Source: Liolophura sinensis
Taxonomy: Eukaryota; Mollusca; Polyplacophora; Chitonida; Chitonidae
Assembly (NCBI RefSeq): GCF_032854445.1
Contig: NW_027018064.1
Span: 1-64,000 of the forward strand
DNA: 64,000 nt
Reading direction: 5' to 3'
In this document: piece by piece, positions 51,975 through 63,126 of the stretch
Position numbering within the stretch: position 1 is the first letter of the stretch
How the letters are laid out: every line of letters starts with the position of its first letter
Notes under the pieces: generated by a model
The model's input: only the letters and a program-made list of their open reading frames with translations
The model's database searches: none
What the model was told of the DNA's origin: nothing
Made by a program: the position numbers and the translations under genes

Positions 51975-53073
51975 GACGTATTTTGTGACGAGAAATCGAA
52001 TGGTGCAATCCGCGTTGCTCTCCGACCAATACTTTTGGCTGTAGCGACAATTGAATGATCATTTATGTCATAATCACGTGCGTAGCAACGGCTCTTACTC
52101 CATGCAAACCAGGGAAATTTGCAATTTTTCAACAGCTGCCGATGCCTGGCTCAATTCCGCATCTTTTGGCACCTTACTGAAGTGGGTCAGTGTTCAGTTG
52201 TACTTTTTACAGCAGACTGTATCAAGTACCTTGTGTTTTTTCATGTACAAATGGTGTGGTTTTTCTACACGTAGATGAAGACATTGAGATTGTCTTGCAC
52301 TTAGAAGTAAGGCAATTGCTGGGTGAGTTAAATGGGCTGAGCCCAAAGATTTCAGGTCTTCTGGGCTACCGAAGGGCACATAACTTATAGTCAAAAGTTG
52401 AATATAGTAATGACCAGTCGCGATGGTACATAGTACAGTGTAGCCGATTTCAATTAACAAAAAGACCAGGCAAAAATGCAAAAGTGGAAAAATTGTTCCA
52501 GTGCTGCTGGTAAGAGGCTAATCCGACGTATTTTGTGACGAGAAATCGAATGGTGCAAACCGCGTTGCTCTCCGACCAATACTTTTGGGCTGTAGTGACA
52601 ATTGAATGATCGTTGATGTCATAATCACGTGCCCAGCAACGTCTCTTACTCCATGGAAACCAGGGAAATTTGCAATTTTTCAACAGCTGCGATGCCTGGC
52701 TCAATTCCGCATCTTTGGCACCTTACTGAAGTGGGTCAGTGTTCAGTTGTTCTTTTTACAGCAGACTGTATCAAGTATCGTGTGTTTTTTATGTACAAAT
52801 GGTCTGGTTTTTTCTACACGTAGATAAAGACATTGAGATTGTCTTGCACTTAGAAGTAAGACAATTGCTGGGTGAGTTAAATGGGCTTAGCCCAAAGATA
52901 TCAGGTCTTCTGGGCTACCGAAGGGCACATAACTTATAGTCAAAAGTTGAATATAGTAATGACCAGTCGCGATTGTACAGAGTACAGTGTAGCCGATTTC
53001 AATTAACAAAAAGACCAGGCAAAAATGGAAAAGTGGAAAAACCGTTCCAGTGTTGCTGGTATGAGGCTAATCC

Positions 53074-53468
53074 GACGTATTTTGTGACGAGAAATCGAAT
53101 GGTGCAAACTGCGTTGCTCTCCGACCAATACTTTTGGCTGTAGCGACAATTGAATGATCATTGATGTCATAATTACGTGTCCAGCAACGGCTCTTACTCC
53201 ATGGAAACCATGGATATTTGCAATTTTTTAACAGCTGCCGATGCCTGGCCCAATTCCGCATCTTTTGGCACCTTATAAATGTGGGTCAGTTTTTAGTTGT
53301 ACTTTTTACAGCAGACTGTATCAAGTACCTTGTGTTTTTCACGTACAAATGGTGTGGTTTTTCGCGATTGTACAGAGTACAGTGTAGCCGGATTCAATTA
53401 ACAAAAAGACCAAGCAAAAATGCAAAAGTGGAAAAATTGTTCCAGTGCTACTAGTAAGAGGCTAATCC
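53074..53468 (+). repeat. Short 395-bp unit U99
   Basis: Copy of U84 in higher-order repeat C; junction near 53363. Private change 'gccggattcaa'. Confidence 0.95.
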
Positions 53469-54018
53469 GACGTATTTTGTGACAAGAAATCGAATGGTGC
53501 AATCCGCGTTGCTCTCCGACCAATACTTTTGGCTGTAGTGACAATTGAATAATCATTTATGTCATAATCACGTGCGTAGCAACGGCTATTACTCCATGGA
53601 AACCAGGGAAATTTGCAATTTTTCAACAGCTGCCCGATGCCTGGCTCAATTCCGCATCTTTTGGCACCTTACTGAAGTGGGCCAGTGTTCAGATGTACTT
53701 TTTACAGCAGACTGTATCAAGTACCTTGTCTTTTTCATGTACAAATGGTGTGGTTTTTCTACACGTAGATAAAGACATTGACATTGTCTTCGACTTAGAA
53801 GTAAGACAATTGCTGGGTGAGTTAAATGGGCTTGGCCCAAAGATTTCAGGTCTTCTGGGCTACCGAAGGGCACATAACTTATAGTCAAAAGTTGAATATA
53901 GTAATGACCAGTCGCGATTGTACAGAGTACAGTGTAGCCGGTTTCAATTAACAAAAAGACCAGGCAAAAATGCAAAAGTGGAAAAACTGTTCCAGTGCTG
54001 CTGGTAAGAGGCTAATCC

Positions 54019-55666
54019 GACGTATTTTGTGACGAGAAATCGAATAGTGCAAACCGCGTTGCTCTCCGACCAATACTTTTGCCTGTAGTGACAATTGAAT
54101 GATCATTTATGTCATAATCACGTGCACAGCAACGGCTCTTACTCCATGGAAACCAGGGAAATTTGCAATTTTTCAACAGCTGCCGATACCTGGCTCAATT
54201 CCGCATCTTTTGGCACCTTATTCATGTGGGATTGCGGTCAGTTGTACTTTTTACAGCAGACTGTATCAAGTACCTTGTGTTTTTCACGTAGAAATGGTCT
54301 GGTTTTTCTACACGTAGATAAAGACATTGAGATTGTCTTCGACTTAGAAGTAAGACAATTGCTGGGTGAGTTAAATGGGCTTAGCCCAAAGATTTGACGT
54401 CTTCTGGGCTACCGAAGGGCACATAACTTATAGTCAAAAGTTGAATATAGTAATGACCAGTCGCGATTGTACACAGTACAGTGTAGCCGATTTCAATTAA
54501 CAAAAAGACCAGGTAAAAATGCAAAAGTGGAAAAACTGTTCCAGTTCTGCTGGTAAGAAGCTAATCCGACGTATTTTGTGACGAGAAATCGAATGGTGCA
54601 AACCGCGTTGCTCTCCGACCAATACTTTTGGCTGTAGCGACAATTCAATGATCATTTATGTCATAATCACGTGCGTAGCAACGGCTCTTACTCCATGGAA
54701 ACCATGGATATTTGCAATTTTTTAACAGCTGCCGATGCCTGGCACAATTCCGCATCTTTTGGCACCTTCTAAATGTGGGTCAGTTTTTAGTTGTACTTTT
54801 TACAGCAGACTGTATCAAGTACCTTGTGTTTTTTATGTACAAATGGTGTGGTTTTTCTACACGTAGATAAAGACATTGAGATTGTCTTGGACTTAGAAGT
54901 AAGACAATTGCTGGGTGAGTTAAATGGGCTTGGCCCAAAGATTTCAGGTCTTCTGGGCTACCGAAGGGCACATAACATATAGTCAAAAGTTGAATATAGT
55001 AATGACCAGTCGCGATTGTACAGAGTACAGTGTAGCCGGTTTCAATTAACAAAAAGACCAGGCAAAAATGCAAAAGTGGAAAAACTGTTCCAGTGCTACT
55101 AGTACGAGGCTGTTCCGACGTATTTTGTGACGAGAAATCGAATGGTGCAAATCCGCGTTGCTCTCCGACCAATAATTTTGGCTGTAGCGACAATTGAATG
55201 ATCATTTATGTCATAATCACGTGCATACCAACGGCTCTTACTCCATGGAAACCAGGGAAATTTGCAATTTTTCAACAGCTGCCGATGCCTGGCTCAATTC
55301 CGCATCTTTTGGCACCTTACTGAAGTGGGTCAGTGTTCAGTTGTACTTTTTACAGCAGACTGTATCAAGTACCTTGTGTTTTTCATGTACAAATGGTGTG
55401 GTTTTTCTACACGTAGACAAAGACATTGAGATTGTCTTGGACTTAGAAGTAAGACAATTGCTGGGTGAGTTAAATGGGCTTGGCCCAAAGATTTCAGGTC
55501 TTCTGGGCTACAGAAGGGCACATAACTTATAGTCAAAAGTTGAATATAGTAATGACCAGTCGCGATTGTACAGAGTACAGTGTAGCCGATTTCAATTAAC
55601 AAAAAGACCAGGCAAAAATGCAAAAGTGGAAAAATTGTTCCAGTGCTGCTGGTAAGAGGCTAATCC
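54019..55666 (+). repeat. Units U101-U103, spacer between higher-order blocks
   Basis: Three full units that do not continue the eight-unit order. U101 carries the rare mid-unit block 'catgtgggattgcgg', otherwise close to U77 (41765-42313). U102 has 'caccttctaaatgtggg', a one-base variant of the TATA-like allele. U103 ends normally and leads into a 3-unit module. No gene is present. Confidence 0.85.
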
Positions 55667-57152
55667 GACGTATTTTGTGACGAGAAATCGAATGGTGCAA
55701 ACCGCGTTGCTCTCCGACCAATACTTTTGGCTGTAGCGACAATTGAATGATCATTGATGTCATAATCACGTGCCCAGCAACGTCTCTTACTCCATGGAAA
55801 CCAGGGAAATTTGCAATTTTTCAACAGCTGCCGATGCCTGGCTCAATTCCGCATCTTTTGGCACCTTACTGAAGTGGGTCAGTGTTCAGTTGTACTTTTT
55901 ACAGCAGACTGTATCAAGTACCTTGTGTTTTTCATGTACAAATGGTGTGGTTTTTCTACACGTAGATAAAGACATTGAGATTGTCTTGCACTTAGAAGTA
56001 AGACAATCGCTGGGTGAGTTAAATGGGCCTAGCCCAAAGATTTCAGGTCTTCTGGGCTACCGAAGGGCACATAACTTATAGTCAAAAGTTGAATATAGTA
56101 ATGACCAGTCGCGATTGTACAGAGTACAGTGTAGCCGATTTCAATTAACAAAAAGACCAGGCAAAAATGCAAAAGTGGAAAAACTGTTCCAGTGTTGCTG
56201 GTATGAGGCTAATCCGACGTATTTTGTGACGAGAAATCGAATGGTGCAAACCGCGTTGCTCTCCGACCAATACTTTTGGCTGTAGCGACAATTCAATGAT
56301 CATTGATGTCATAATCACGTGCCCAGCAACGGCTCTTACTCCATGGAAACCATGGATATTTGCAATTTTTTAACAGCTGCCGATGCCTGGCCCAATTCCG
56401 CATCTTTTGGCACCTTATAAATGTGGGTCAGTTTTTAGTTGTACTTTTTACAGCAGACTGTATCAAGTACCTTGTGTTTTTCACGTACAAATGGTGTGGT
56501 TTTTCGCGATTGTACAGAGTACAGTGTAGCCGGTTTCAATTAACAAAAAGACCAGGCAAAAATGCAAAAGTGGAAAAACTGTTCCAGTGCTACTAGTAAG
56601 AGGCTAATCCGACGTATTTTGTGACGAGAAATCGAATGGTGCAATCCGCGTTGCTCTCCGACCAATACTTTTGGCTGTAGCGACAATTGAATGATCATTT
56701 ATGTCATAATCACGTGCGTAGCAACGGCTCTTACTCCATGGAAACCATGGAAATTTGCAATTTTTCAACAGCTGCCGATGCCTGGCTCAATTCCGAATCT
56801 TTTGGCACCTTACTGAAGTGGGTCAGTGTTCAGTTGTACTTTTTACAGTATCAAGTACCTTGTGTTTTTCATGTACAGATGGTGTGGTTTTTCTACACGT
56901 AGATGAAGACATTGAGATTGTCTTGGACTTAGAAGTAAGGCAATTGCTGGGTGAGTTAAATGGGCTGAGCCCAAAGATTTGACGTCTTCTGGGCTACCGA
57001 AGGGCACATAACTTATAGTCAAAAGTTGAATATAGTAATGACCAGTCGAGATGGTACATAGTACAGTGTACCCGATTTCAATTAAGAAAAAGACCAGGCA
57101 AAAATGCAAAAGTGGAAAAATTGTTCCAGTGCTGCTGGTAAGAGGCTAATCC
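55667..57152 (+). repeat. Three-unit module, copy 1 (U104-U106)
   Basis: The order is full (with 'agcaacgtctcttac'), short (U105), full, the same order as the last three positions of the eight-unit repeat. U106 is only 542 bp because seven bases are missing from the 'cagcagactg' segment near 56848, which removes the inverted repeat normally found there. The module recurs in U107-U109 with moderate divergence. Confidence 0.85.
56216..56610 (+). repeat. Short 395-bp unit U105
   Basis: Junction near 56505. Centre of the first three-unit module; combines the 14-bp palindrome of U81 with the 'ggcccaattcc' of U84. Confidence 0.95.
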
Positions 57153-58644
57153 GACGTATTTTGTGACGAGAAATCGAATGGTGCAAACCGCGTTGCTCTC
57201 CGACAAATACTTTTGGCTGTAGCGACAATTGAATGATCATTGATGTCATAATCACGTGCCCAGCAACGTCTCTTACTCCATGGAAACCAGGGAAATTTGC
57301 AATTTTTCAACAGCTGCCGATGCCTGGCTCAATTCCGCATCTTTTGGCACCTTACTGAAGTGGGTCAGTGTTCAGTTGTACTTTTTACAGCAGACTGTAT
57401 CAAGTACCGTGTGTTTTTTATGTACAAATGGTGTGGTTTTTCTACACGTAGATAAAGACATTGAGATTGTCTTGCACTTAGAAGTAAGACAATTGCTGGG
57501 TGAGTTAAATGGGCTTAGGCCAAAGACATCAGGTCTTCTGGGCTACCGAAGGGCACATAACTTATAGTCAAAAGTTGAATATAGTAATGACCAGTCGCGA
57601 TTGTACAGAGTACAGTGTAGCCGATTTCAATTAACAAAAAGACCAGGCAAAAATGCAAAAGTGGAAAAACTGTTCCAGTGTTGCTGGTATGAGGCTAATC
57701 CGACCTATTTTGTGACGAGAAATCGAATGGTGCAAACTGCGTTGCTCTCCGAACAATACTTTTGGCTGTAGCGACATTTGAATGATCATTGATGTCATAA
57801 TCACGTGCCCAGCAACGGCTCTTACTCCATGGAAACCATGGATATTTGCAATTTTTTAACAGCTGCCGATGCCTGGCCCAATTCCGCATCTTTTGGCACC
57901 TTATAAATGTGGGTCAGTTTTTAGTTGTACTTTTTACAGCAGACTGTATCAAGTACCTTGTGTTTTTCACGTACAAATGGTGTGGTTTTTCGCGATTGTA
58001 CAGAGTACAGTGTAGCCGGTTTCAATTAACAAAAAGACCAGGCAAAAATGCAAAAGTGGAAAAACTGTTCCAGTGCTACTAGTAAGAGGCTAATCCGACG
58101 TATTTTGTGACGAGAAATCGAATGGTGCAATCCGCGTTGCTCTCCGACCAATACTTTTGGCTGTAGCGACAATTGAATGATCATTTATGTCATAATCACG
58201 TGTGTAGCAACGGCTCTTACTCCATGGAAACCATGGAAATTTGCAATTTTTCAACAGCTGCCGATGCCTGGTTCAATTCCGAATCTTTTGGCACCTTACT
58301 GAAGTGGGTCAGTGTTCAGTTGTACTTTTTACAGCAGACTGTATCAAGTACCTTGTGTTTTTCATGTACAAATGGTGTGGTTTTTCTACACGTAGATAAA
58401 GACATTGAGATTGTCTTCGACTTAGAAGTAAGGCAATTCCTGGGTGAGTTAAATGGGCTTAGCCCAAAGATTTGACGTCTTCTGGGCTATCAAAGGGCAC
58501 ATAACATATAGTCAAAAGTTGAATATAGTAATGACCAGTCGCGATGGTACAGAGTACAGTGTAGCCGATTTCAATTACCAAAAGACCAGGCAAAAATGCA
58601 AAAGTGGAAAAATTGTTCCAGTGCTGCTGGTAAATGGCTAATCC
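57153..58644 (+). repeat. Three-unit module, copy 2 (U107-U109)
   Basis: This module matches U104-U106 with an offset of 1486 bp: full, short (U108), full. U106 and U109 share 'ccatggaaaccatggaaa' and 'ttccgaatctt'. Copy 2 has a full-length third unit without the seven-base loss, so it is not a simple descendant of copy 1 as it stands now. Confidence 0.85.
57702..58096 (+). repeat. Short 395-bp unit U108
   Basis: Junction near 57991. Centre of the second three-unit module; private changes 'ccgacctatttt', 'ccgaacaatac' and 'gcgacatttgaatg'. Confidence 0.95.
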
Positions 58645-60689
58645 GACGTATTTTGTGACGAGAAATCGAATGGTGCAAACCGCGTTGCTCTCCGACCAAT
58701 ACTTTTGCCTGTAGTGACAATTGAATGATCATTGATGTCATAATCACGTGCCCAGCAACGGCTCTTACTCCATGGAAACCATGGATATTTGCAATTTTTT
58801 AACAGCTGCCGATGCCTGGCCCACTTCCGCATCTTTTGGCACCTTATAAATGTGGGTCAGTGTTTAGTTGTACTTTTTACAGCAGACTGTATCAAGTACC
58901 TTGTGTTTTTTTTATGTACAAATGGTCTGGTTTTTTTACACGTAGATAAAGACATTGAGATTGTCTTGGACTTAGAAGTAAGACAATTGCTGGGTGAGTT
59001 AAATGGGCTTAGCCCAAAGATTTCAGGTCTTCTGGGCTACCGAAGGGCACATAACTTATAGTCAAAAGTTGAATATAGTAATGACCAGTCGCGATTGTAC
59101 ACAGTACAGTGTAGCCGATTTCAATTAACGAAAACACCAGGCAAAAATGCAAAAGTGGAAAAACTGTTCCAGTGCTGCTGTTAAGTAGACTAATCCGACG
59201 TATTTTGTGACGAGAAATCGAATGGTGCAAACCGCGTTGCTCTCCGACCAATACTTTTGGCTGTAGCGACAATTGAATGATCATTGATGTCATAATCACG
59301 TGCGTAGCAACGGCTCTTACTCCATGGAAACCAGGGATATTTGCAATTTTTTAACAGCTGCCGATGCCTGGCCCAATTCCGCATCTTTTGGCACCTTACT
59401 GAAGTGGGTCAGTGTTTAGTTGTACTTTTTACAGCAGACTGTATCAAGTACCTTGTGTTTTTTATGTACAAATGGTGTGGTTTTTCTACACGTAGATAAA
59501 GACATTGAGATTGTCTTGGACTTAGAAGTAAGGCAATTGCTGGGTGAGTTAAATGGGCTTAGCCCAAAGATTTGACGTCTTCTGGGCTACCGAAGGGCAC
59601 ATAACATATAGTCAAAAGTTGAATATAGTAATGACCAGTCGCGATGGTACATAGTACAGTGTAGCCGATTTCAATTAAGAAAAACACCAGGCAAAAATGC
59701 AAAAGTGGAAAAATTGTTCCAGTGCTGCTGGTAAGAGGCTAATCCGACGTATTTTGTGACGAGAAATCGAATGGTGCAAACCGCGTTGCTCTCCGACTAT
59801 TACTTTTGCCTGTAGTGACAATTGAATGATCATTTATGTCATAATCACGTGCACAGCAACGGCTATTACTCCATAGAAACCAGGGAAATTTGCAATTTTT
59901 CAACAGCTGCCGATGCCTGGCTCAATTCCGAATCTTTTGGCACCTTACTGAAGTGGGTCAGTGTTCAGTTGTACTTTTTACAGCAGACTGTATCAAGTAC
60001 CGTGTGTTTTTTATGTACAAATGGTCTGGTTTTTCTACACGTAGATAAAGACATTGAGATTGTCTTGCACTTAGAAGTAAGACAATCGCTGGGTGAGTTC
60101 AATGGGCTTAGCCCAAAGATTTGACGTCTTCTGGGCTACCGAAGGGCACATAACTTATAGTCAAAAGTTGAATATAGTAATGACCAGTCGCGATTGTACA
60201 GAGTACAGTGTAGCCGATTTCAATTAGGATAAAGACCAGGCAAAAATGGAAAAGTGGAAAAACTGTTCCAGTGTTGCTGGTAAGAGGCTAATCCGACGTA
60301 TTTTGTGACGAGAAATCGAATGGTGCAAACCGCGTTGCTCTCCGACCAATACTTTTGGTTGTAGCGACAATTGAATGATCATTGATGTCATAATCACGTG
60401 CCCAGCAACGGCTCTTACTCCATGGAAACCATAAATATTTGCAATTTTTTAACAGCTGCCGATGCCTGGCCCAATTTCGCATCTTTTGGCACCTTATAAA
60501 TGTGGGTCAGTTTTTAGTTGTACTTTTTACAGCAGATTGTATCAAGTACCTTGTGTTTTTCACGTACAAATGGTGTGGTTTTTCGCGATTGTACAGAGTA
60601 CAGTGCAGCCGGTTTCAATTAACAAAAAGACCAGGCAAAAATGCAAAAGTGGAAAATTTGTTCCAGTGCTGCTGGCAAGATGCTAATCC
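58645..60689 (+). repeat. Units U110-U113, mixed segment ending in a short unit
   Basis: Three full units and one short unit. U110 is 552 bp with a long T run before 'atgtac'. U111 and U112 share unusual tails ('cgaaaacaccagg' near 59130 and 'agaaaaacaccagg' near 59679). U113 is short and its last part switches to 'gtggaaaatttgttcc' and 'ggcaagatgc', alleles otherwise seen at the end of U117. Confidence 0.85.
60295..60689 (+). repeat. Short 395-bp unit U113
   Basis: Junction near 60584. Private changes 'ccataaatattt' and 'gcagattgtatc'. It is followed directly by another short unit, the only short-short pair in the window. Confidence 0.95.
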
Positions 60690-61084
60690 GACGTATTTTT
60701 TGACGAGAAATCGAATGGTGCAATCTGCGTTGCTCTCCGACCAATACTTTTGGCTGTAGTGACAATTGAATGATCATTGATATTATAATCACGTGCACAG
60801 CAACGGCTCTTACTCCTTGGAAACCAGGGAAATTTGCAATTTTTCAACAGCTGCCGATGCCTGGCTCAATTCCGCATCTTTTGGCACCTTATAAATGTGG
60901 GTCAGTTTTTAGTTGTACTTTTTACAGCAGACTGTATCAAGTACCTTGTGTTTTTCACGTACAAATGGTGTGGTTTTTCGCGATTGTACAGAGTACAGTG
61001 TAGCCGGTTTCAATTAACAAAAAGACCAGGCAAAAATGCAAAAGTGGAAAAACTGTTCCAGTGCTACTAGTAAGAGGCTAATCC
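60690..61084 (+). repeat. Short 395-bp unit U114
   Basis: Junction near 60979. A mosaic: the first half has the common alleles 'tttttcaacag' and 'ggctcaattcc', then it switches to the 'ttataaatgtgggtcag' block typical of short units. Confidence 0.95.
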
Positions 61085-62731
61085 GACGTATTTTGTGACG
61101 AGAAATCGAATGGTGCAATCCGCGTTGCTCTCCGACCAATACTTTTGGCTGTAGCGACAATTCAATGATCATTTATGTCATAATCACGTGCATACCAACG
61201 GCTCTTACTCCATGGAAACTAGGGAAATTTGCAATTTTTCAACAGCTGCCGATGCCTGGCTCAATTCCGAATCTTTTGGCACCTTACTGAAAAGGGTCAG
61301 TGTTCAGTTGTACTTTTTACAGCAGACTGTATCAAGTACCTTGTGTTTTTTATGTACAAATGGTGTGGTTTTTCTACACGTAGATAAAGACATTGAGATT
61401 GTCTTCGACTTAGAAGTAAGACAATTGCTGGGTGAGTTAAATGGGCTTAGCCCAAAGATTTGACGTCTTCTGGGCTACCGAAGGGCACAGAACTTATAGT
61501 AAAAAGTTGAATATAGTAATGACCAGTCGCGATTGTACAGAGTACAGTGTAGCCGATTTCAATTAACAAAAAGACCAGGCAAAAATGCAAAAGTGGAAAA
61601 AATGTTCCAGTGCTGCTGGTAAGGAGCTAATCCGACGTATTTTGTGACGAGAAATCGAATGGTGCAAACCGCGTTGCTCTCCGACTAATACTTTTGGCTG
61701 TAGCGACAATTGAATGATCATTGATGTCATAATCACGTGCCCAGCAACGGCTCTTACTCCATGGAAACCAGGGATATTTGCAATTTTTTAACAGCTGCCG
61801 ATGCCTGGCCCAATTCCGCATCTTTTGGCACCTTATAAATGTGGGTCAGTGTTTAGTTGTACTTTTTACAGCAGACTGTATCAAGTACCTTGTGTTTTTT
61901 ATGTACAAATGATGTGGTTTTTCTACACGTAGATAAAGGCATTGAGATTGTCTTGGACTTAGAAGTAAGACAATTGCTGGGTGAGTTAAATGGGCTTAGC
62001 CCAAAGATTTCAGGTCTTCTGGGCTACCAAAGGGCACATAACTTATAGTCAAAAGTTGAATATAGTAATGACCAGTCGCGATTGTACAGAGTACAGTGTA
62101 GCCGATTCCAATTAACAAAAAGACCAGGCAAAAATGCAAAAGTGGAAAAACTGCTCCAGTGCTACTAGTAAGAGGCTAATCCGACGTATTTTGTGACGAG
62201 AAATCGAATGGTGCAAACCGCGTTGCTCTCCGACCAATACTTTTGGCTGTAGCGACAAATGAATGATCATTTATGTCATAATCACGCGCCCAGCAACGGC
62301 TCTTACTCCATGGAAACCATGGATATTTGCAATTTTTTAACAGCTGCCGATGCCTGGCCCAATTCCGCATCTTTTGGCACCTTATAAATGTGGGTCAGTG
62401 TTCAGTTGTACTTTTTACAGCAGACTGTATCAAGTACCTTGTGTTTTTCATGTACAAATGGTGTGGTTTTTCTACACGTAGATAAAGACATTGACATTGT
62501 CTTGGACTTAGAAGTAAGGCAATTGCTGGGTGAGTTAAATGGGCTTAACCCAAAGATTTCAGGTCTTCTGGGCTACCGAAGGGCACATAACTTATAATCA
62601 AAAGTTGAATATAGTAATGACCAGACGCGATTGTACAGAGTACAGTGTAGCCGATTCCAATTAACAAAAAGACCAGGCAAAAATGCAAAAGTGGAAAATT
62701 TGTTCCAGTGCTGCTGGCAAGATGCTAATCC
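60690..62731 (+). repeat. Four-unit higher-order repeat, copy 1 (U114-U117)
   Basis: The order is short, full, full, full, totalling 2042 bp. Diagnostic alleles: 'gatattataatcac' and 'ttactccttgg' in U114; 'ctgaaaagggtcag' and 'ggaaactaggg' in U115; 'acaaatgatgtgg' and 'ataaaggcattg' in U116; 'cacgcgcccagc' in U117. The series restarts at 62732 and continues to the window edge. Confidence 0.93.
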
Positions 62732-63126
62732 GACGTATTTTTTGCCGAGAAATCGAATGGTGCAATCTGCGTTGCTCTCCGACCAATACTTTTGGCTGTA
62801 GTGACAATTGAATGATCATTGATATTATAATCACGTGCACAGCAACGGCTCTTACTCCTTGGAAACCAGGGAAATTTGCAATTTTTCAACAGCTGCCGAT
62901 GCCTGGCTCAATTCCGCATCTTTTGGCACCTTATAAATGTGGGTCAGTTTTTAGTTGTACTTTTTACAGCAGACTGTATCAAGTACCTTGTGTTTTTCAC
63001 GTACAAATGGTGTGGTTTTTCGCGATTGTACAGAGTACAGTGTAGCCGGTTTCAATTAACAAAAAGACCAGGCAAAAATGCAAAAGTGGAAAAACTGTTC
63101 CAGTGCTACTAGTAAGAGGCTAATCC
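62732..63126 (+). repeat. Short 395-bp unit U118
   Basis: Copy of U114 in the second four-unit repeat; junction near 63021. Here it is preceded by a full unit (U117), not by a short one. Confidence 0.95.

Larger units (their letters stand above)
49935..54018 (+). repeat. Eight-unit higher-order repeat, copy C (U93-U100), indel-rich
   Basis: This copy (4084 bp) has all eight positions in the order of copy A, including the U82-like unit (U97, with 'gtagatgaagac') that copy B lacks. U94 shares 'gtagggac' with U87 of copy B, so C carries features of both. From about 49440 to 52830 it differs from A and B mainly by one-base insertions and deletions ('gagggctaatcc', 'accgccgttgc', 'gagaaaatcg', 'ctttggcacc'), which looks more like residual read error than divergence. 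Confidence 0.93.
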
